64,000 bases of DNA from an uncultured Dyadobacter sp. (GCF_946482605.1 NZ_CAMLSE010000006.1:186001-250000); one strand, 5' to 3'. Positions 52,682 through 62,558 are shown, counted from the first letter of the stretch. The notes: a model not told the origin generated them from the sequence alone. Numbers and translations: made by a program.

Positions 52682-54316
52682 GTGGAAAAATGGTGGACGA
52701 ATGCGATCATTTATGCAGTGGATGTCGAGCGCTTTTACGACAGTAATGGTGACGGCTACGGTGATTTTAAAGGATTAACCCAAAAATTACCCTATCTGAG
52801 TGACCTCGGAGTGACTGCGCTGTGGCTGTTGCCCTTTTACGATTCAACGGAGCAGGATAACGGCTACGACGTCACGGATTACCTGCATATCAGCAGCCGG
52901 TACGGTACCCTAGACGATTTTCTCGACTTTCTGCATCGGGCCGGGGCAATAGGGATCAGGGTTATCATCGACCTCGTGGTAGACCACACTTCTAGCGGCC
53001 ATCCGTGGTTCGAGGCCGCACGGCGGAATGCCGGTTCCAGGTTTCGCGACTATTACTACTGGTCCGACCATCCCCCGCTTCCCCGGCCGGGCCACGAAAC
53101 GCTGTTTCCGGGAGAAGAATCGGGCGTATGGACGTTCGAGCCACTAGCTAATGCATTCTATCACCATCGGTTTTATCATTTCGAACCCAGCCTGAACATC
53201 CATAACGGCGATGTGCGCGACGAAATTAAAAGGATTCTGGATTATTGGCTTTCATTCGGGGTCTCGGGTTTCAGGCTCGATGCCGCCGGGCGTATGACCG
53301 AATATCCTGCCCATGACGAGCTCAATCCGGCCGACCTGCACATGCCATTGCGCGATTTGTTCAGTCATGCAAAAAAGCTCGACGACAATGTAATGCTGGT
53401 AGGGGAGGTTGACACGACCCCGGAAGAGGTGACCAACTTCATGGATGGCTCTCAGATGGATATGTGCTTCAATTTTTTCCTGAACAACCATTTGTTCCTG
53501 GCGCTGGCAACACAACGGGCCGAGCCTGTCGTCCGTTCCTACGAGCTGTTATACGGAAAACTGCAAAGCGCGCAGTCTGTCAACTTTTTACGCAACCTGG
53601 ACGAGCTGGACCTCACGCAACTGACCGACGCCGAGCGTGATTCTGTATACAAGGCATTTGCCCCGCAGAAAAACATGATCATTTACGACCGCGGCATCCG
53701 TCGCAGGCTCGCACCCATGTTCGAGGGCGACCAACGGCGGTTGAAAATGGCATATAGCCTCTTGTTTTCCCTTCCCGGAACGCCCAAGATCGTCTACGGG
53801 GACGAAATAGGCATTGGTGAGGACCTGAATATGCCCGGGCGCAACAGCGTGCGCTGCCCGATGCAGTGGAATTCCGATGCTAATGCGGGATTTTCTACTT
53901 CTAAAAAAGGTATGTCACAAAATGTGGTCAGATCAGGCAGCTTTGGCTACCGGAATATAAACGTGCAGGCGCAGGAGCATTCGGACGATTCGCTGCTGGC
54001 GCATATTAAAAAACTGGTGAGGCTGCGTAGGGAAGCCGCGGTAATCGGCAAAAGTGATTTCCGGCCACTGGCGACCGGGAGCGAAAGCGTTCTTGCCCAC
54101 ACTTATTATGACCAGCAGCGTTTGTGGATTTGTGTACACAACCTGAGCGATCGCACCGTAACGGCGCGCGTGACGGTGGAAACCTGCCGAAACGAAAGCC
54201 TGGAAGATTTGCTTGGCGGCGGGGCCTGTCAAATTAAAGACGGAAAGTTGGAAATGCGTTTGCAGGCATACGGCCACTGCTGGTTATCGGCCGAACACGG
54301 CTTGTTCACACAATAA
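52682..54316 (+). CDS. TreS-like GH13 protein with altered catalytic motifs
   Basis: 544 residues from a GTG at 52682. The fold is complete: WWTNAIIYAVDVERFYDSNG, nucleophile Asp200 (SGFRLDAA), acid/base Glu242 (LVGEVD), the IYDRGIRRRLAPMFEGDQRR and MQWNSDANAGFS blocks shared with the GH13 protein at 31659. Two highly conserved positions differ: the NHD motif is Asn305-Leu306-Asp307 (CTG codon) and region I has Asp101 for Asn in DLVVDHTS. Both normally bind substrate or calcium. The three acids remain, so activity may be weak, changed or regulatory. No signal peptide. Codon usage is like its neighbours. Confidence 0.85.
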   Translation: MEKWWTNAIIYAVDVERFYDSNGDGYGDFKGLTQKLPYLSDLGVTALWLLPFYDSTEQDNGYDVTDYLHISSRYGTLDDFLDFLHRAGAIGIRVIIDLVVDHTSSGHPWFEAARRNAGSRFRDYYYWSDHPPLPRPGHETLFPGEESGVWTFEPLANAFYHHRFYHFEPSLNIHNGDVRDEIKRILDYWLSFGVSGFRLDAAGRMTEYPAHDELNPADLHMPLRDLFSHAKKLDDNVMLVGEVDTTPEEVTNFMDGSQMDMCFNFFLNNHLFLALATQRAEPVVRSYELLYGKLQSAQSVNFLRNLDELDLTQLTDAERDSVYKAFAPQKNMIIYDRGIRRRLAPMFEGDQRRLKMAYSLLFSLPGTPKIVYGDEIGIGEDLNMPGRNSVRCPMQWNSDANAGFSTSKKGMSQNVVRSGSFGYRNINVQAQEHSDDSLLAHIKKLVRLRREAAVIGKSDFRPLATGSESVLAHTYYDQQRLWICVHNLSDRTVTARVTVETCRNESLEDLLGGGACQIKDGKLEMRLQAYGHCWLSAEHGLFTQ

Positions 54317-54318
54317 AA

Positions 54319-55305
54319 TCAGGACGGTCGTCCTGCGCGGGCCAGCTCCGGCAGTATTTTTTCGCCGAATTGATCGATAAATTCATTTTGTAACAGATTG
54401 ACATTGTGCAGATAAACGCCGCTAGCCCCGGCTTCGATGTCGGCAATGAGCCATTCGAGATGTTGGTTCAAACTGTTCGAAATGCGCACCGAGGAGTCCA
54501 TATCTGCTTCCCGCACCGTGCTTCCGATGGCGTCGAACCCCTGGGGTGAGCGGATATCTGAAAGCAGGTGCGAGGGGAATATGTTGTTCCGCCATTGCCC
54601 GTGCGCTAATGCGCGGGCTTTCGACAGATTCTCGTGATAAGACAGCTGTACTTTGAGGTAAACGGGTTTATTTCCTCCTCCTCCCTCCCTGAATGCGGCG
54701 ATGATCCGCCGGAGCTCGTCCTTTGGTCGGGATGTGGTGATCATGCCGTCGGCCCAGCCGCCGAGCCATTTTGCGGTTTCGTCGGTCAGTGCTGCGCCGA
54801 AAATCTGGGGAATATATTCGGGCAACGTATAAAGTCTGGCGTCGTGAACATTCACCAGGCCTTGGTGCGTCACCGTTTCGCCGCGCCATAATGCGCGCAT
54901 CACCTGAACGCATTCGACAAGCCGCTCATTCCGGGTGGTTTTTGCTGGCCAGTTCAGGTCTGTAACGTGTTCATTCATGTACTGGCCGCTCCCGGCGGCC
55001 ATCCAGAACCGCCTGGGGAACAGCTCGCAAAGTGTTGCCACTGCCTGCGCTATGATCGCGGGATGATAGCGCTGCCCGGGCGCGTTCACAATCCCGTAGG
55101 TCATGGAAGTGGCTTGCATGGCTGCGCCCAGCCAGCTCCATGCAAAGCCGCTTTCGCCTTGCTGCTGGCTCCACGGATAAAAGTGGTCTGAACTTAAAAT
55201 GTCCGTGAAGCCGGCTTCTTCGGCGCGCCTGACGAGCGACACCAACTCGCTGGGTTTGAATTGTTCGTGTGAGGCGTGATAGCCGATCCTGAATGTTGCG
55301 TCCAT
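54319..55305 (-). CDS. LLM class flavin-dependent oxidoreductase
   Basis: 328 residues of the luciferase-like monooxygenase superfamily (TIM barrel): FRIGYHASHEQFKPSELV, HFYPWSQQQGESGFAWSWLGAAMQAT, then VTHQG near 150 and the conserved LYTLPEYIPQIFGAALTDETAKW. It is close to the TIGR03885 group of non-F420 flavin oxidoreductases. The substrate is unknown. It lies six bases after the SDR gene, forming a pair, and ends two bases from the convergent GH13 gene. These two genes follow the carbamoyl-glycan operon on the same strand by about 100 bases and may be part of it. Confidence 0.86.
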   Translation of the reverse strand: MDATFRIGYHASHEQFKPSELVSLVRRAEEAGFTDILSSDHFYPWSQQQGESGFAWSWLGAAMQATSMTYGIVNAPGQRYHPAIIAQAVATLCELFPRRFWMAAGSGQYMNEHVTDLNWPAKTTRNERLVECVQVMRALWRGETVTHQGLVNVHDARLYTLPEYIPQIFGAALTDETAKWLGGWADGMITTSRPKDELRRIIAAFREGGGGNKPVYLKVQLSYHENLSKARALAHGQWRNNIFPSHLLSDIRSPQGFDAIGSTVREADMDSSVRISNSLNQHLEWLIADIEAGASGVYLHNVNLLQNEFIDQFGEKILPELARAGRPS

Positions 55306-55311
55306 AACAGG

Positions 55312-56109
55312 TTATTGCTGTTCCACCGGCTTTTGTTGCTCACTGAGTTGATGGGCGACCACACTGTCCGGTGTGAGATTGCTCATAGCGACCTGTACCT
55401 TGTTTTTTAGACCCGATATAACCCTGTCTTTTCCTTCCATAAGTGCCTTAAAGCCATCGCGGGCCACATCGGCAGGGTCGGCCATGCTATCCTCATCCTG
55501 TACGGCTTTGCTTTCCTGCATATCGGCTTTGTTGAAAAAGTCGGTATCCGTCACCCCGGGCATGAGCGCGGTGAGGGTAATGCCGGTGTCTTTCACTTCT
55601 TCGCGGACGGCTTCGGTGAAGGAGAGCACGAACGCTTTGGTAGCATGGTATACCGCCTGCCAGGGACCAGGAAGCTTGCTCGCAACCGAAGCCAGGTTCA
55701 GTATCTTCCCCGATTTCCGGGCTACCATATCGGCCAGAAAGCATTTGGTCAAAACCACAAGCGAAGCGATATTCAGGTCGATGATCATGAGCTCGCGGTC
55801 GATATCGGTTTTATCGAATTTCCCGTAAACACCCTGGCCGGCATTGTTGACCAGCACGTCTATCTCTATGCCGCGCTGCTTAATGTCGGCATACAGCCCG
55901 AAGGCCTGCTCACGATCGAAAAGATCCTTTGCTATGGGCACTACCTCCACACCGGATGACCGCAGCAGGGCGCTGGTTTCGTCCAGTTCCGCAATGTCCC
56001 TCGCGGTGATGACCAGGTTATAGCCGTCCTGCGCAAATAGTTTTGCAAGTTCCAGCCCTATGCCGCTCGTGGCGCCGGTAATAAGGGCATATTTTCCTTG
56101 ATTGTCCAT
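55312..56109 (-). CDS. Short-chain dehydrogenase/reductase
   Basis: 265 residues, classical SDR. Nucleotide loop TGATSGIG at residues 13-20, NNAG at 85-88, catalytic Ser in NLASVASKL, Tyr-x3-Lys in YHATKAF, and the PGVTDTDFF loop. The absence of an acidic residue after the second strand (ITARD has Arg-Asp) leaves cofactor preference uncertain. This SDR type (similar to DltE/YqjQ) often acts on lipid or sugar hydroxyls, but substrate prediction is weak. It is transcribed before the LLM oxidoreductase. Confidence 0.9.
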   Translation of the reverse strand: MDNQGKYALITGATSGIGLELAKLFAQDGYNLVITARDIAELDETSALLRSSGVEVVPIAKDLFDREQAFGLYADIKQRGIEIDVLVNNAGQGVYGKFDKTDIDRELMIIDLNIASLVVLTKCFLADMVARKSGKILNLASVASKLPGPWQAVYHATKAFVLSFTEAVREEVKDTGITLTALMPGVTDTDFFNKADMQESKAVQDEDSMADPADVARDGFKALMEGKDRVISGLKNKVQVAMSNLTPDSVVAHQLSEQQKPVEQQ

Positions 56110-56213
56110 AGCTTTGATGTTTTAGAAAATGCTCACCAGGCTTAAAAACCGTGCCCGGGATGTGCCTGAGCTCAGTTTTTGGCGTGTTGATGTTCTTAGC
56201 TTTAACAGTAGAA

Positions 56214-57215
56214 TCAGCCTGCATAAACACTGTGCTCTTCCAGCAGCAACATCATGGAGGCCAGTACAAAGTCGAAATCCTGGTCAGCGTTCCAGTCGAT
56301 GGTTTTATGCAAATGCTTGTCCAGCGGTCCCCATCGCTCAGGCTCACCGTCCATGCTGATCACAATGCTGGGCGTAGAAGTGGCCGCGGCGATATGTGAC
56401 ACGCCCGTACAGTTGCTGATCAGCAATGCAGCTTCGCGGATCAGCTGCGCGATTTCGCCCGCGTCGGTGTGGCCGGTAAGGTCGATCGCCGGGTAATCCA
56501 TCGCCTCTATAACCCGATTGGTAATGGCTGCTTCACCCGGTGTTCCCGTAATCACCATCTGGTAACCCATACCTGCGCATTGGTCGGCCAGGCATGCGAA
56601 ATGCGAGGGGGGCCACTGGCGCCATGCTCCACGTGAGCCGGGATGAATGCATACATATTGCCCTTCTTCCAGCATTGGATTTTTTGCATGAAAACGCCGG
56701 ATTTCTTCTTCGGTTACCGGATATTCCAGATGATCGCCTTTCAGGGGAATGTCCAGATGTGTCATCAGCCGCAAGTGCCGTTCGATCTCTGATATGCCCG
56801 TCGGGTATTCCAGAAAAAACCACGGGTCGCGGTGGGCACCTTTGCTATGGAATCCGGCAACGGGTCCCGCCATCAGACTTTCGAGCATGTGGTTGACGAT
56901 GCTGCCGTTGCCTTGCATTTGCAGGATAAGATCGAATGGATCGTCCCGCATTGCTCTTTCAAACTGCTGCCAGGCGCCCGGATCGAAAGGCTGCTCCGGC
57001 AAGCCGTCATAACCGGGAAAATGGATGAAACCATCGATATATTCCGCGAAGCGATCGCAGAACGAGCTTGCCCAGGGAAGTCCCAGCAGGATGATCTCGG
57101 CGTCGGGATAAGCATTGCGCAATGCCCGCAGGGCTGGTACCGAGCAAAGCATGTCGCCTAGTTGCAATGCCCTGAAAACGGCAATGCGGCGGGTGGTGTG
57201 GGGTGGAAATTTCAT
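56214..57215 (-). CDS. Glycosyltransferase family 9 (heptosyltransferase-like)
   Basis: 333 residues with a GT-B layout. The N-terminal domain opens RRIAVFRALQLGDMLCSVPALRAL, the GT9 signature. The C-terminal domain carries IHPGSRGAWRQWPPSHFA and SNCTGVSHIAAATSTP, the donor-binding motifs for ADP-heptose in characterised relatives. It overlaps the GT2 gene upstream by four bases (ATGA), the tail of the operon carbamoyltransferase, GT2, GT9. A second GT9 gene is in the divergent operon (63104), which with a heptose phosphatase suggests heptose as the sugar. Confidence 0.9.
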   Translation of the reverse strand: MKFPPHTTRRIAVFRALQLGDMLCSVPALRALRNAYPDAEIILLGLPWASSFCDRFAEYIDGFIHFPGYDGLPEQPFDPGAWQQFERAMRDDPFDLILQMQGNGSIVNHMLESLMAGPVAGFHSKGAHRDPWFFLEYPTGISEIERHLRLMTHLDIPLKGDHLEYPVTEEEIRRFHAKNPMLEEGQYVCIHPGSRGAWRQWPPSHFACLADQCAGMGYQMVITGTPGEAAITNRVIEAMDYPAIDLTGHTDAGEIAQLIREAALLISNCTGVSHIAAATSTPSIVISMDGEPERWGPLDKHLHKTIDWNADQDFDFVLASMMLLLEEHSVYAG

Positions 57216-58195
57216 AGGAAGAATACTTTATATCGCAGTGCGCCGCGAATGGTCCAGTAAACGGATAGGTACGGAATCGCAAGTGAAGTCACCATCATTT
57301 CCAGGCGGTGCGAAAACGAAGTATCAGTGCCTCTAAGGCGTTTGGTAAGAAAAAATACAATACAGCCAGCCCAGGCCAGCAGTGCCAGCAGGCCCGTCAG
57401 GAGAGAGCCGAATGCAAAGCCAATGCCCGCCGCGATAGTGGCAAGGATGATCAGATAATAGTTCCAAACCGGCCCACGGGAGATCCTGCTCCGGTACAAG
57501 TCGGGATGTTTTTTAAAAAGCAATGCATTGAACATGCTTTTGCGCTGCTCGGCAATGCTGACGCCCCAGCGCGCCTGCCGCACCGGGTGGAAAATGACCG
57601 CATCGTCCACACGCTCGATAGGTACCTTGTTTTCCAACAGTTTGAATTGCAAATCCGAGTCCTCGCGCCACGCAGCGGGAAATGCCTCATCGAACCCGCC
57701 GGTCAGCTCCAGGGCGGCGCGGCTGCAAGCGCAATTGGCGGTGATAAACTCGGCCTCGGAAAGGTGTGCGACATTTTTTTCGTAATCTGTCGGAATTGTG
57801 GATACCGGCACGACGACACGGCCGGTGAATGCAATGAAGGCCTGGTCGTAGAACCGGTACGTACGCCAGTAAGCAGCCAGCCAATCATCGTCCGGAATGC
57901 AGTCGTCATCGGTAAAAATGACCAGGTCGCCGGACGTCCGCCGCCAGCCGAGATTCCGGGCGGCGGCCGGGCCGCGTTTGACCGGCAGATGATAGAATGC
58001 CACACAAAAATCGGGATGGTCGCGGGAAAAATTTTGTACAAGCGATTCCGTTCCGGAATCCGGGCCGTCGGAAACGACCGCTACTTCAAAAAAGCAGCCC
58101 GGGTACGACTGGCGGTACAATGCCGCAAGACATTTTTGCAAAAGTTCGGGGCGTTTGTATGTCGGAATGACTACGCTGATGCTGGCAGTTATCAT
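57212..58195 (-). CDS. Glycosyltransferase family 2 with C-terminal membrane helices
   Basis: 327 residues. The GT-A domain has VVIPTYKRPELLQKCLAAL, the metal-binding DDD in IFTDDDCIPDDDWL (residues 95-99), and the catalytic ED-like acidic in WREDSDLQFKL. Residues 245-282 are two membrane helices, so the enzyme works at the inner membrane, probably on a lipid-linked acceptor. Its start overlaps the stop of the carbamoyltransferase by one base and it overlaps the GT9 gene by four, so all three are coupled. Confidence 0.9.
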   Translation of the reverse strand: MITASISVVIPTYKRPELLQKCLAALYRQSYPGCFFEVAVVSDGPDSGTESLVQNFSRDHPDFCVAFYHLPVKRGPAAARNLGWRRTSGDLVIFTDDDCIPDDDWLAAYWRTYRFYDQAFIAFTGRVVVPVSTIPTDYEKNVAHLSEAEFITANCACSRAALELTGGFDEAFPAAWREDSDLQFKLLENKVPIERVDDAVIFHPVRQARWGVSIAEQRKSMFNALLFKKHPDLYRSRISRGPVWNYYLIILATIAAGIGFAFGSLLTGLLALLAWAGCIVFFLTKRLRGTDTSFSHRLEMMVTSLAIPYLSVYWTIRGALRYKVFFL

Positions 58196-59907
58196 TATTT
58201 TTCGAGAATGAATGAGTTAATGATCAAAGCGTCGAAAGGAGATGTCCAGAAACATTCGATAGCGTCCCTGGGCGAGCACACGATCGGTTCGCCGCGGGTA
58301 TTGAAAGAGGTATTTACCAAAACAGGAATGCCGGTAAGGGCCTTGAACTCACTGATCAATTCATAGTAGAGCGGATGCTGCCGTGCATTGACTGTTTGCA
58401 CCCTGGCCGTGCCATCGGTATGCCTCACTGCCGGGATAAGCCCTGCTTTTTCCTCTCTTACCGGGTATACAAACAGCATGAATGGCGATACCTCGGCCTC
58501 TTGGAACCAGCTTGGCGCATCTTCTTCGAGTACTACCGGAGCCACTGGCCGAAAATCCTCCCGGTCTTTAATGTCGTTCAGCCGGGCCTGCATTTCCGGG
58601 TTAATGGGGGAGGCCAATATCGACCGTGCGCCCAGCGAACGTGGCCCGAATTCCATACGTCCCTGGTACCAGGCGATCACCTTGTCTTCCGCGAGCAGCG
58701 CGGCTGTTTCCTTTGGAATGTTGTAAAGCCGCTTATATGGTGTTTTAGCCCAAATCATAAACTGCTCGATTTCCTGGTCGGTGTACTCCGGCCCCCAGTA
58801 CACATGCTCCATTGGTGCGGTGTAACGCGGACTATTGGCCGGTGCATGGAGGCCGACATCCACCCATTGGGCCGCGCCGAGCGCTGTACCGGCATCACCG
58901 GCGGCCGGTTGTACCCACACGTTTTTGAAAGGACCACTGTCACGGATAACCGCATTCATGACGCAGTTGAGGGCTACGCCACCGGCCATGCACAGGTTGT
59001 CGAGGCCGGTCTGCTGATGCAGCCAGTTCACCAGTTGCAATACCGTTTCTTCCAATGCTTTTTGAAGTGAATGGGCGATGTCGTGGTGAAGCTGCTCGAA
59101 CGGATCGTCTTTTCTGCGGCCCGGTCCCCACCACTGCCCGGGGTCGAAGTCGTCGATCGTGTACTGACCGTTATCACCGATATGGATGATCGAACGGAAA
59201 TCTTCGAGATATACCGGCTTGCCGTAGGAGGCCAGCGCCATTACCTTGTATTCGTCCGACGAATGCAGAAAACCAAGGTAGGTGGTCATTTTTTCATAAA
59301 GCATTCCCAAAGAATGGGGCATATCCACAGTGTCAATCTCGGCGAGCGAATTGCCTTTCCCGATAAAGTAACCGGTTGTTGCTTTTTCTCCACGACCATC
59401 CAGCGTGAGTACCGCTGCTTCGTCGTAAGGCGAGGGGAAGAAGGCGCTTGCCGCGTGGGCCAGATGGTGGTTCACAAACGTCCACCTGGCGGCGATATCG
59501 CCTGCGTCTGCCAGCCGTTTTTGGAGGTGATGCGGGTAGCCGTCGCGGAGCTGTTCAGGCGCTTTTCGAATATAATTTAAAAAGAGCGTGTCCCAGTCCT
59601 GATTAACTTCCCTCGCAACGAGCACTTCGTCGTCGTAGAGGCCACTTTCATAAACCGACGCTTCATTAACCCCTTCCGGATCGAAGGAATACGCAATGCG
59701 GTCGATGTCTTTCAGGGTGATACCCGCGGTTTTCAGGCAATAATCGATCGCATGAAAAGGCAGTTCCCAGGTTGAAAATGGCACGGGGCGTTTGCCGTGC
59801 TTGATATGTGTAAAACGTTCTTCTTCGGCGGCTGCGATGATCTTGCCGTCCCGAACGAGCGCGGCGGCGGTATCATGGAACGCCGCATTGATTCCGAGAA
59901 TATACAT
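58195..59907 (-). CDS. Carbamoyltransferase, NodU/CmcH/TobZ family
   Basis: 570 residues from the ATG at 59907 (MYILGINAAFHDTAAALV); upstream in-frame codons lack homology. The N-terminal Kae1-like domain has the carbamoyladenylate-forming motifs FVNHHLAHAASAFFPSPYDEA, LTLDGRGEKATT and MAGGVALNCVMNAVI, with the metal-binding His residues of HHLAH. The C-terminal YrdC-like domain carries GRMEFGPRSLGARSILA and LVNTSFNTRGEPIVCSP. The enzyme uses carbamoyl phosphate and ATP to carbamoylate a hydroxyl, usually of a sugar or an antibiotic. It is the first gene of the minus-strand operon, divergent from the GT-B gene by 349 bases. Confidence 0.93.
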   Translation of the reverse strand: MYILGINAAFHDTAAALVRDGKIIAAAEEERFTHIKHGKRPVPFSTWELPFHAIDYCLKTAGITLKDIDRIAYSFDPEGVNEASVYESGLYDDEVLVAREVNQDWDTLFLNYIRKAPEQLRDGYPHHLQKRLADAGDIAARWTFVNHHLAHAASAFFPSPYDEAAVLTLDGRGEKATTGYFIGKGNSLAEIDTVDMPHSLGMLYEKMTTYLGFLHSSDEYKVMALASYGKPVYLEDFRSIIHIGDNGQYTIDDFDPGQWWGPGRRKDDPFEQLHHDIAHSLQKALEETVLQLVNWLHQQTGLDNLCMAGGVALNCVMNAVIRDSGPFKNVWVQPAAGDAGTALGAAQWVDVGLHAPANSPRYTAPMEHVYWGPEYTDQEIEQFMIWAKTPYKRLYNIPKETAALLAEDKVIAWYQGRMEFGPRSLGARSILASPINPEMQARLNDIKDREDFRPVAPVVLEEDAPSWFQEAEVSPFMLFVYPVREEKAGLIPAVRHTDGTARVQTVNARQHPLYYELISEFKALTGIPVLVNTSFNTRGEPIVCSPRDAIECFWTSPFDALIINSFILEK

Positions 59908-60256
59908 AGGCAAAATGTTGGTTTGAAGTGTTTGGCGGCGGTGACAACTACCATGCCAACCAGGTAGTGGATTTGCTTTAAAAAGCCACCAAAATGCGGT
60001 GCGGGCACCCTCGCGCGCGATCCTTGAATGTGCGCATTTTTCATATGCGGGTAAACGCCTGCTGGCGGGCCAGAGCAACCTGTGGAGATTCTTCCAAACC
60101 ACAAACGGCAGTTATTTCACATATACGTTGCGTTTGGAGGCGCTTCTTACAACTTATGCCCTGCGATTGTTAACTCCCTCACGGACAGGAGAGCGTTTTG
60201 AAGCGATGGCATTGTTTTTGACAGGGTGCCGCCTGTTTCAAATAAAATATCATTGT

Positions 60257-61252
60257 ATGAACGGAATCAGCAGGGGCCGGTTGAGGATCTTTACCTGGCA
60301 CATTCACGGAAGCTACCTTTACTACCTTTCACAAGGAGATTACGACATTTTTATCCCGGTCAACGACGCAAGGAGCGAAGGCTATTACGGCCGGGGGGCG
60401 ACTTTCCCTTTCGGTCCGAATGTGATCGAGGTGGATGCGGCCGAAGTCCGCAATACAGAGTTCGACAGCATACTTTTTCAGTCGGAGCGGAATTACCTCG
60501 TCGACCAGCACGATATCCTAGCTGACTGGCAAAAGCAGCTGCCACGGGTGTATGTGGAGCACAATACGCCGGAAGGCCATCCAACCAACACACGGCATGT
60601 GATGACCGACCCTGCGGTGACGATGGTGCACGTAACGCATTTCAACAAGGTGATGTGGGACAATGGCGGCATTGCCAATATCCGGGTTATTGAGCACGGC
60701 GTATGCATTCCACAGGTTTCCTATCTGGGCGACATCCCGCGCGGCATTGTGGTAATCAATCATATTCAGCAGCGGGGAAGGATCACCGGCTGGGATGTGT
60801 TCGAAGAAGTCCGCAGGCACGTCCCGCTTGACCTGGTCGGAATGGGGACGCTCGAATCCGGCGGGTTGGGAGAGGTGCTCAATCCGCAGTTACCCGGGTT
60901 CATCAGCCATTACCGGTTCTTTTTCAACCCGATCCGCTATACCAGTTTCGGGCTTGCCGTGTGCGAGGCCATGATGACCGGCATGCCCGTAGTGGCGCTG
61001 GCGACGACCGAGTACGTGACTGTGATCAAAGACCGGGAATGCGGGCTGATCGACACGAATATCGACCGGCTTATCGAGGGTATGAACGCATTAATAGCCG
61101 ATCCCGCGTGGGCCCGCAGCCTGGGCGAGCAGGGAAAAAAGGTAGCAGCAGACAAATTCAGCATTACCCGGTTTACAGCTGATTGGGAAAACACTTTCAG
61201 ACAAACTATTCAAAGCAATCGTTATGAAAAGGAAAATAGCATTTATCAGTGA
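60257..61252 (+). CDS. GT-B glycosyltransferase, family unassigned
   Basis: 331 residues from the ATG at 60257; earlier in-frame codons overlap the divergent promoter region and lack homology. N-terminal RLRIFTWHIHGSYLYYLSQ and VYVEHNTPEGHPTNTRH, then INHIQQRGRITGWDVFEEV, VDLVG-like LDLVGMGTLESGG, and C-terminal SFGLAVCEAMMTGMPVVAL, the donor-site E-x7-E-like motif of GT4-type enzymes. It resembles uncharacterised GT proteins beside heptose biosynthesis genes. Its end overlaps the next GT4 gene by 29 bases, so translation is coupled. It is the first gene of the plus-strand operon. Confidence 0.85.
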   Translation: MNGISRGRLRIFTWHIHGSYLYYLSQGDYDIFIPVNDARSEGYYGRGATFPFGPNVIEVDAAEVRNTEFDSILFQSERNYLVDQHDILADWQKQLPRVYVEHNTPEGHPTNTRHVMTDPAVTMVHVTHFNKVMWDNGGIANIRVIEHGVCIPQVSYLGDIPRGIVVINHIQQRGRITGWDVFEEVRRHVPLDLVGMGTLESGGLGEVLNPQLPGFISHYRFFFNPIRYTSFGLAVCEAMMTGMPVVALATTEYVTVIKDRECGLIDTNIDRLIEGMNALIADPAWARSLGEQGKKVAADKFSITRFTADWENTFRQTIQSNRYEKENSIYQ

Positions 61253-62558
61253 ACATGCCTCGCCGCTGGCGGTGCTGGGTGGTGTAGATAGCGGCGGGCA
61301 GAACGTGTACGTGGCAGAGCTTTGCAAATCGCTGGCGAAGCTGGGGTATCTGATCGATATTTTTACCCGAAAAGACAGTAAAGATCTTCCAGAAGTGGTT
61401 TCATGGCTGCCCGGTATCCGCGTGGTTCACATCGAGGCCGGTCCTGCGGCCGAAGTGCCCAAAGAACAATTGCTGGGTTTTATGGATGAATTCAGCAGGA
61501 ATATGATCGGCTTTATCAAAAGTTTTGAAATCGATTATGAGCTGATACACGCCAATTTTTTCATGTCCGGGCTTGTCGCCTCGCGGATCAAACAGCGGTT
61601 GGAGATTCCCTATGTGATCACTTTTCATGCACTGGGCAAAATCAGGAAAATACATCAGAAGGAAAAGGACGCGTTTCCCGAAGAGCGCCTCGCCATTGAG
61701 CAGCTGATCGTCGGCGACGCCGATTACATTATCGCCGAATGTCCCCAGGATAAGCAGGACCTGATCGAGCATTATCAGGCCGATCCCTCGCGCATCAGCA
61801 TAATCCCGTGCGGTTTCAGCGCCGATGAATTTCACCCGTTGCCCAAGGCGTTGGCGCGCAGGCAACTGGGGCTCGCAAGGGACGAGGTGGTACTGCTCCA
61901 ACTCGGCCGCATCGTGCCGCGGAAAGGAATCGACAATGTGATCCGCGCACTCGGTTATCTCCGCGATATACCCAAACTTAGATTGCTGATCGTGGGAGGT
62001 TCGGACGAGGTGCCGGATTTTGAAAGGGACAAAGAGCTTGCGCGCCTGCGGGATATCGCCCAAGCCGAAGGCGTATTGGCCCGGGTCGAATTTACCGGCC
62101 GGAGAGACCGGCAGCAACTCAAACATTATTACCAGGCCGCCGATTTCTTTATTTCAACACCATGGTATGAACCCTTTGGCATTACACCGCTCGAAGCTAT
62201 GGCCTGTGGCACGCCGGTGATCGGCGCGGCGGTCGGAGGGATCAAATATACTGTCAAAGACCGTGAAACAGGTTTTCTGGTGCCACCGCACAACCCGGAA
62301 GCGCTGGCGCAGGCGGTAAGGGAAGGGATTTCTTGCCCGGATACTTACCGGACATTGTGCCAAAATGCATTGAGGCGCGTCAATACCAATTTCACATGGT
62401 CGGACGTTGCCCGGAAGGCCGACCGGCTGTATGGCCGGGTGAGCAGCCGCGCGCTGTCGCAGCCGGCGTTTTATATGCATCACATGAGGAATGCGGGCGG
62501 AATGCTGCACGCCGATTACCGCAATAGCACGAGAGCCTATGCAATTCCACGTCAATAA
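61224..62558 (+). CDS. Glycosyltransferase family 4
   Basis: 444 residues. It opens KRKIAFISEHASPLAVLGG and then VDSGGQNVYVAELCKSLAKLG, the acceptor-side motif of sucrose-phosphate-synthase and MshA-like enzymes. The C-terminal donor domain carries LGRIVPRKGIDNVIRAL, FTGRRDRQQLKHYY and YEPFGITPLEAMACGTPVIG (E-x7-E). Acceptor and donor cannot be told from sequence. It overlaps its neighbours at both ends (29 and 20 bases), so it is translated in the same operon as the GT-B enzyme and the HAD phosphatase. Confidence 0.92.
   Translation: MKRKIAFISEHASPLAVLGGVDSGGQNVYVAELCKSLAKLGYLIDIFTRKDSKDLPEVVSWLPGIRVVHIEAGPAAEVPKEQLLGFMDEFSRNMIGFIKSFEIDYELIHANFFMSGLVASRIKQRLEIPYVITFHALGKIRKIHQKEKDAFPEERLAIEQLIVGDADYIIAECPQDKQDLIEHYQADPSRISIIPCGFSADEFHPLPKALARRQLGLARDEVVLLQLGRIVPRKGIDNVIRALGYLRDIPKLRLLIVGGSDEVPDFERDKELARLRDIAQAEGVLARVEFTGRRDRQQLKHYYQAADFFISTPWYEPFGITPLEAMACGTPVIGAAVGGIKYTVKDRETGFLVPPHNPEALAQAVREGISCPDTYRTLCQNALRRVNTNFTWSDVARKADRLYGRVSSRALSQPAFYMHHMRNAGGMLHADYRNSTRAYAIPRQ

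Noticed and set aside
59999..60256. An 86-residue N-terminal extension of the GT-B protein
   Set aside because: It overlaps the divergent carbamoyltransferase leader, lacks homology, and the GT fold starts cleanly at 60257.
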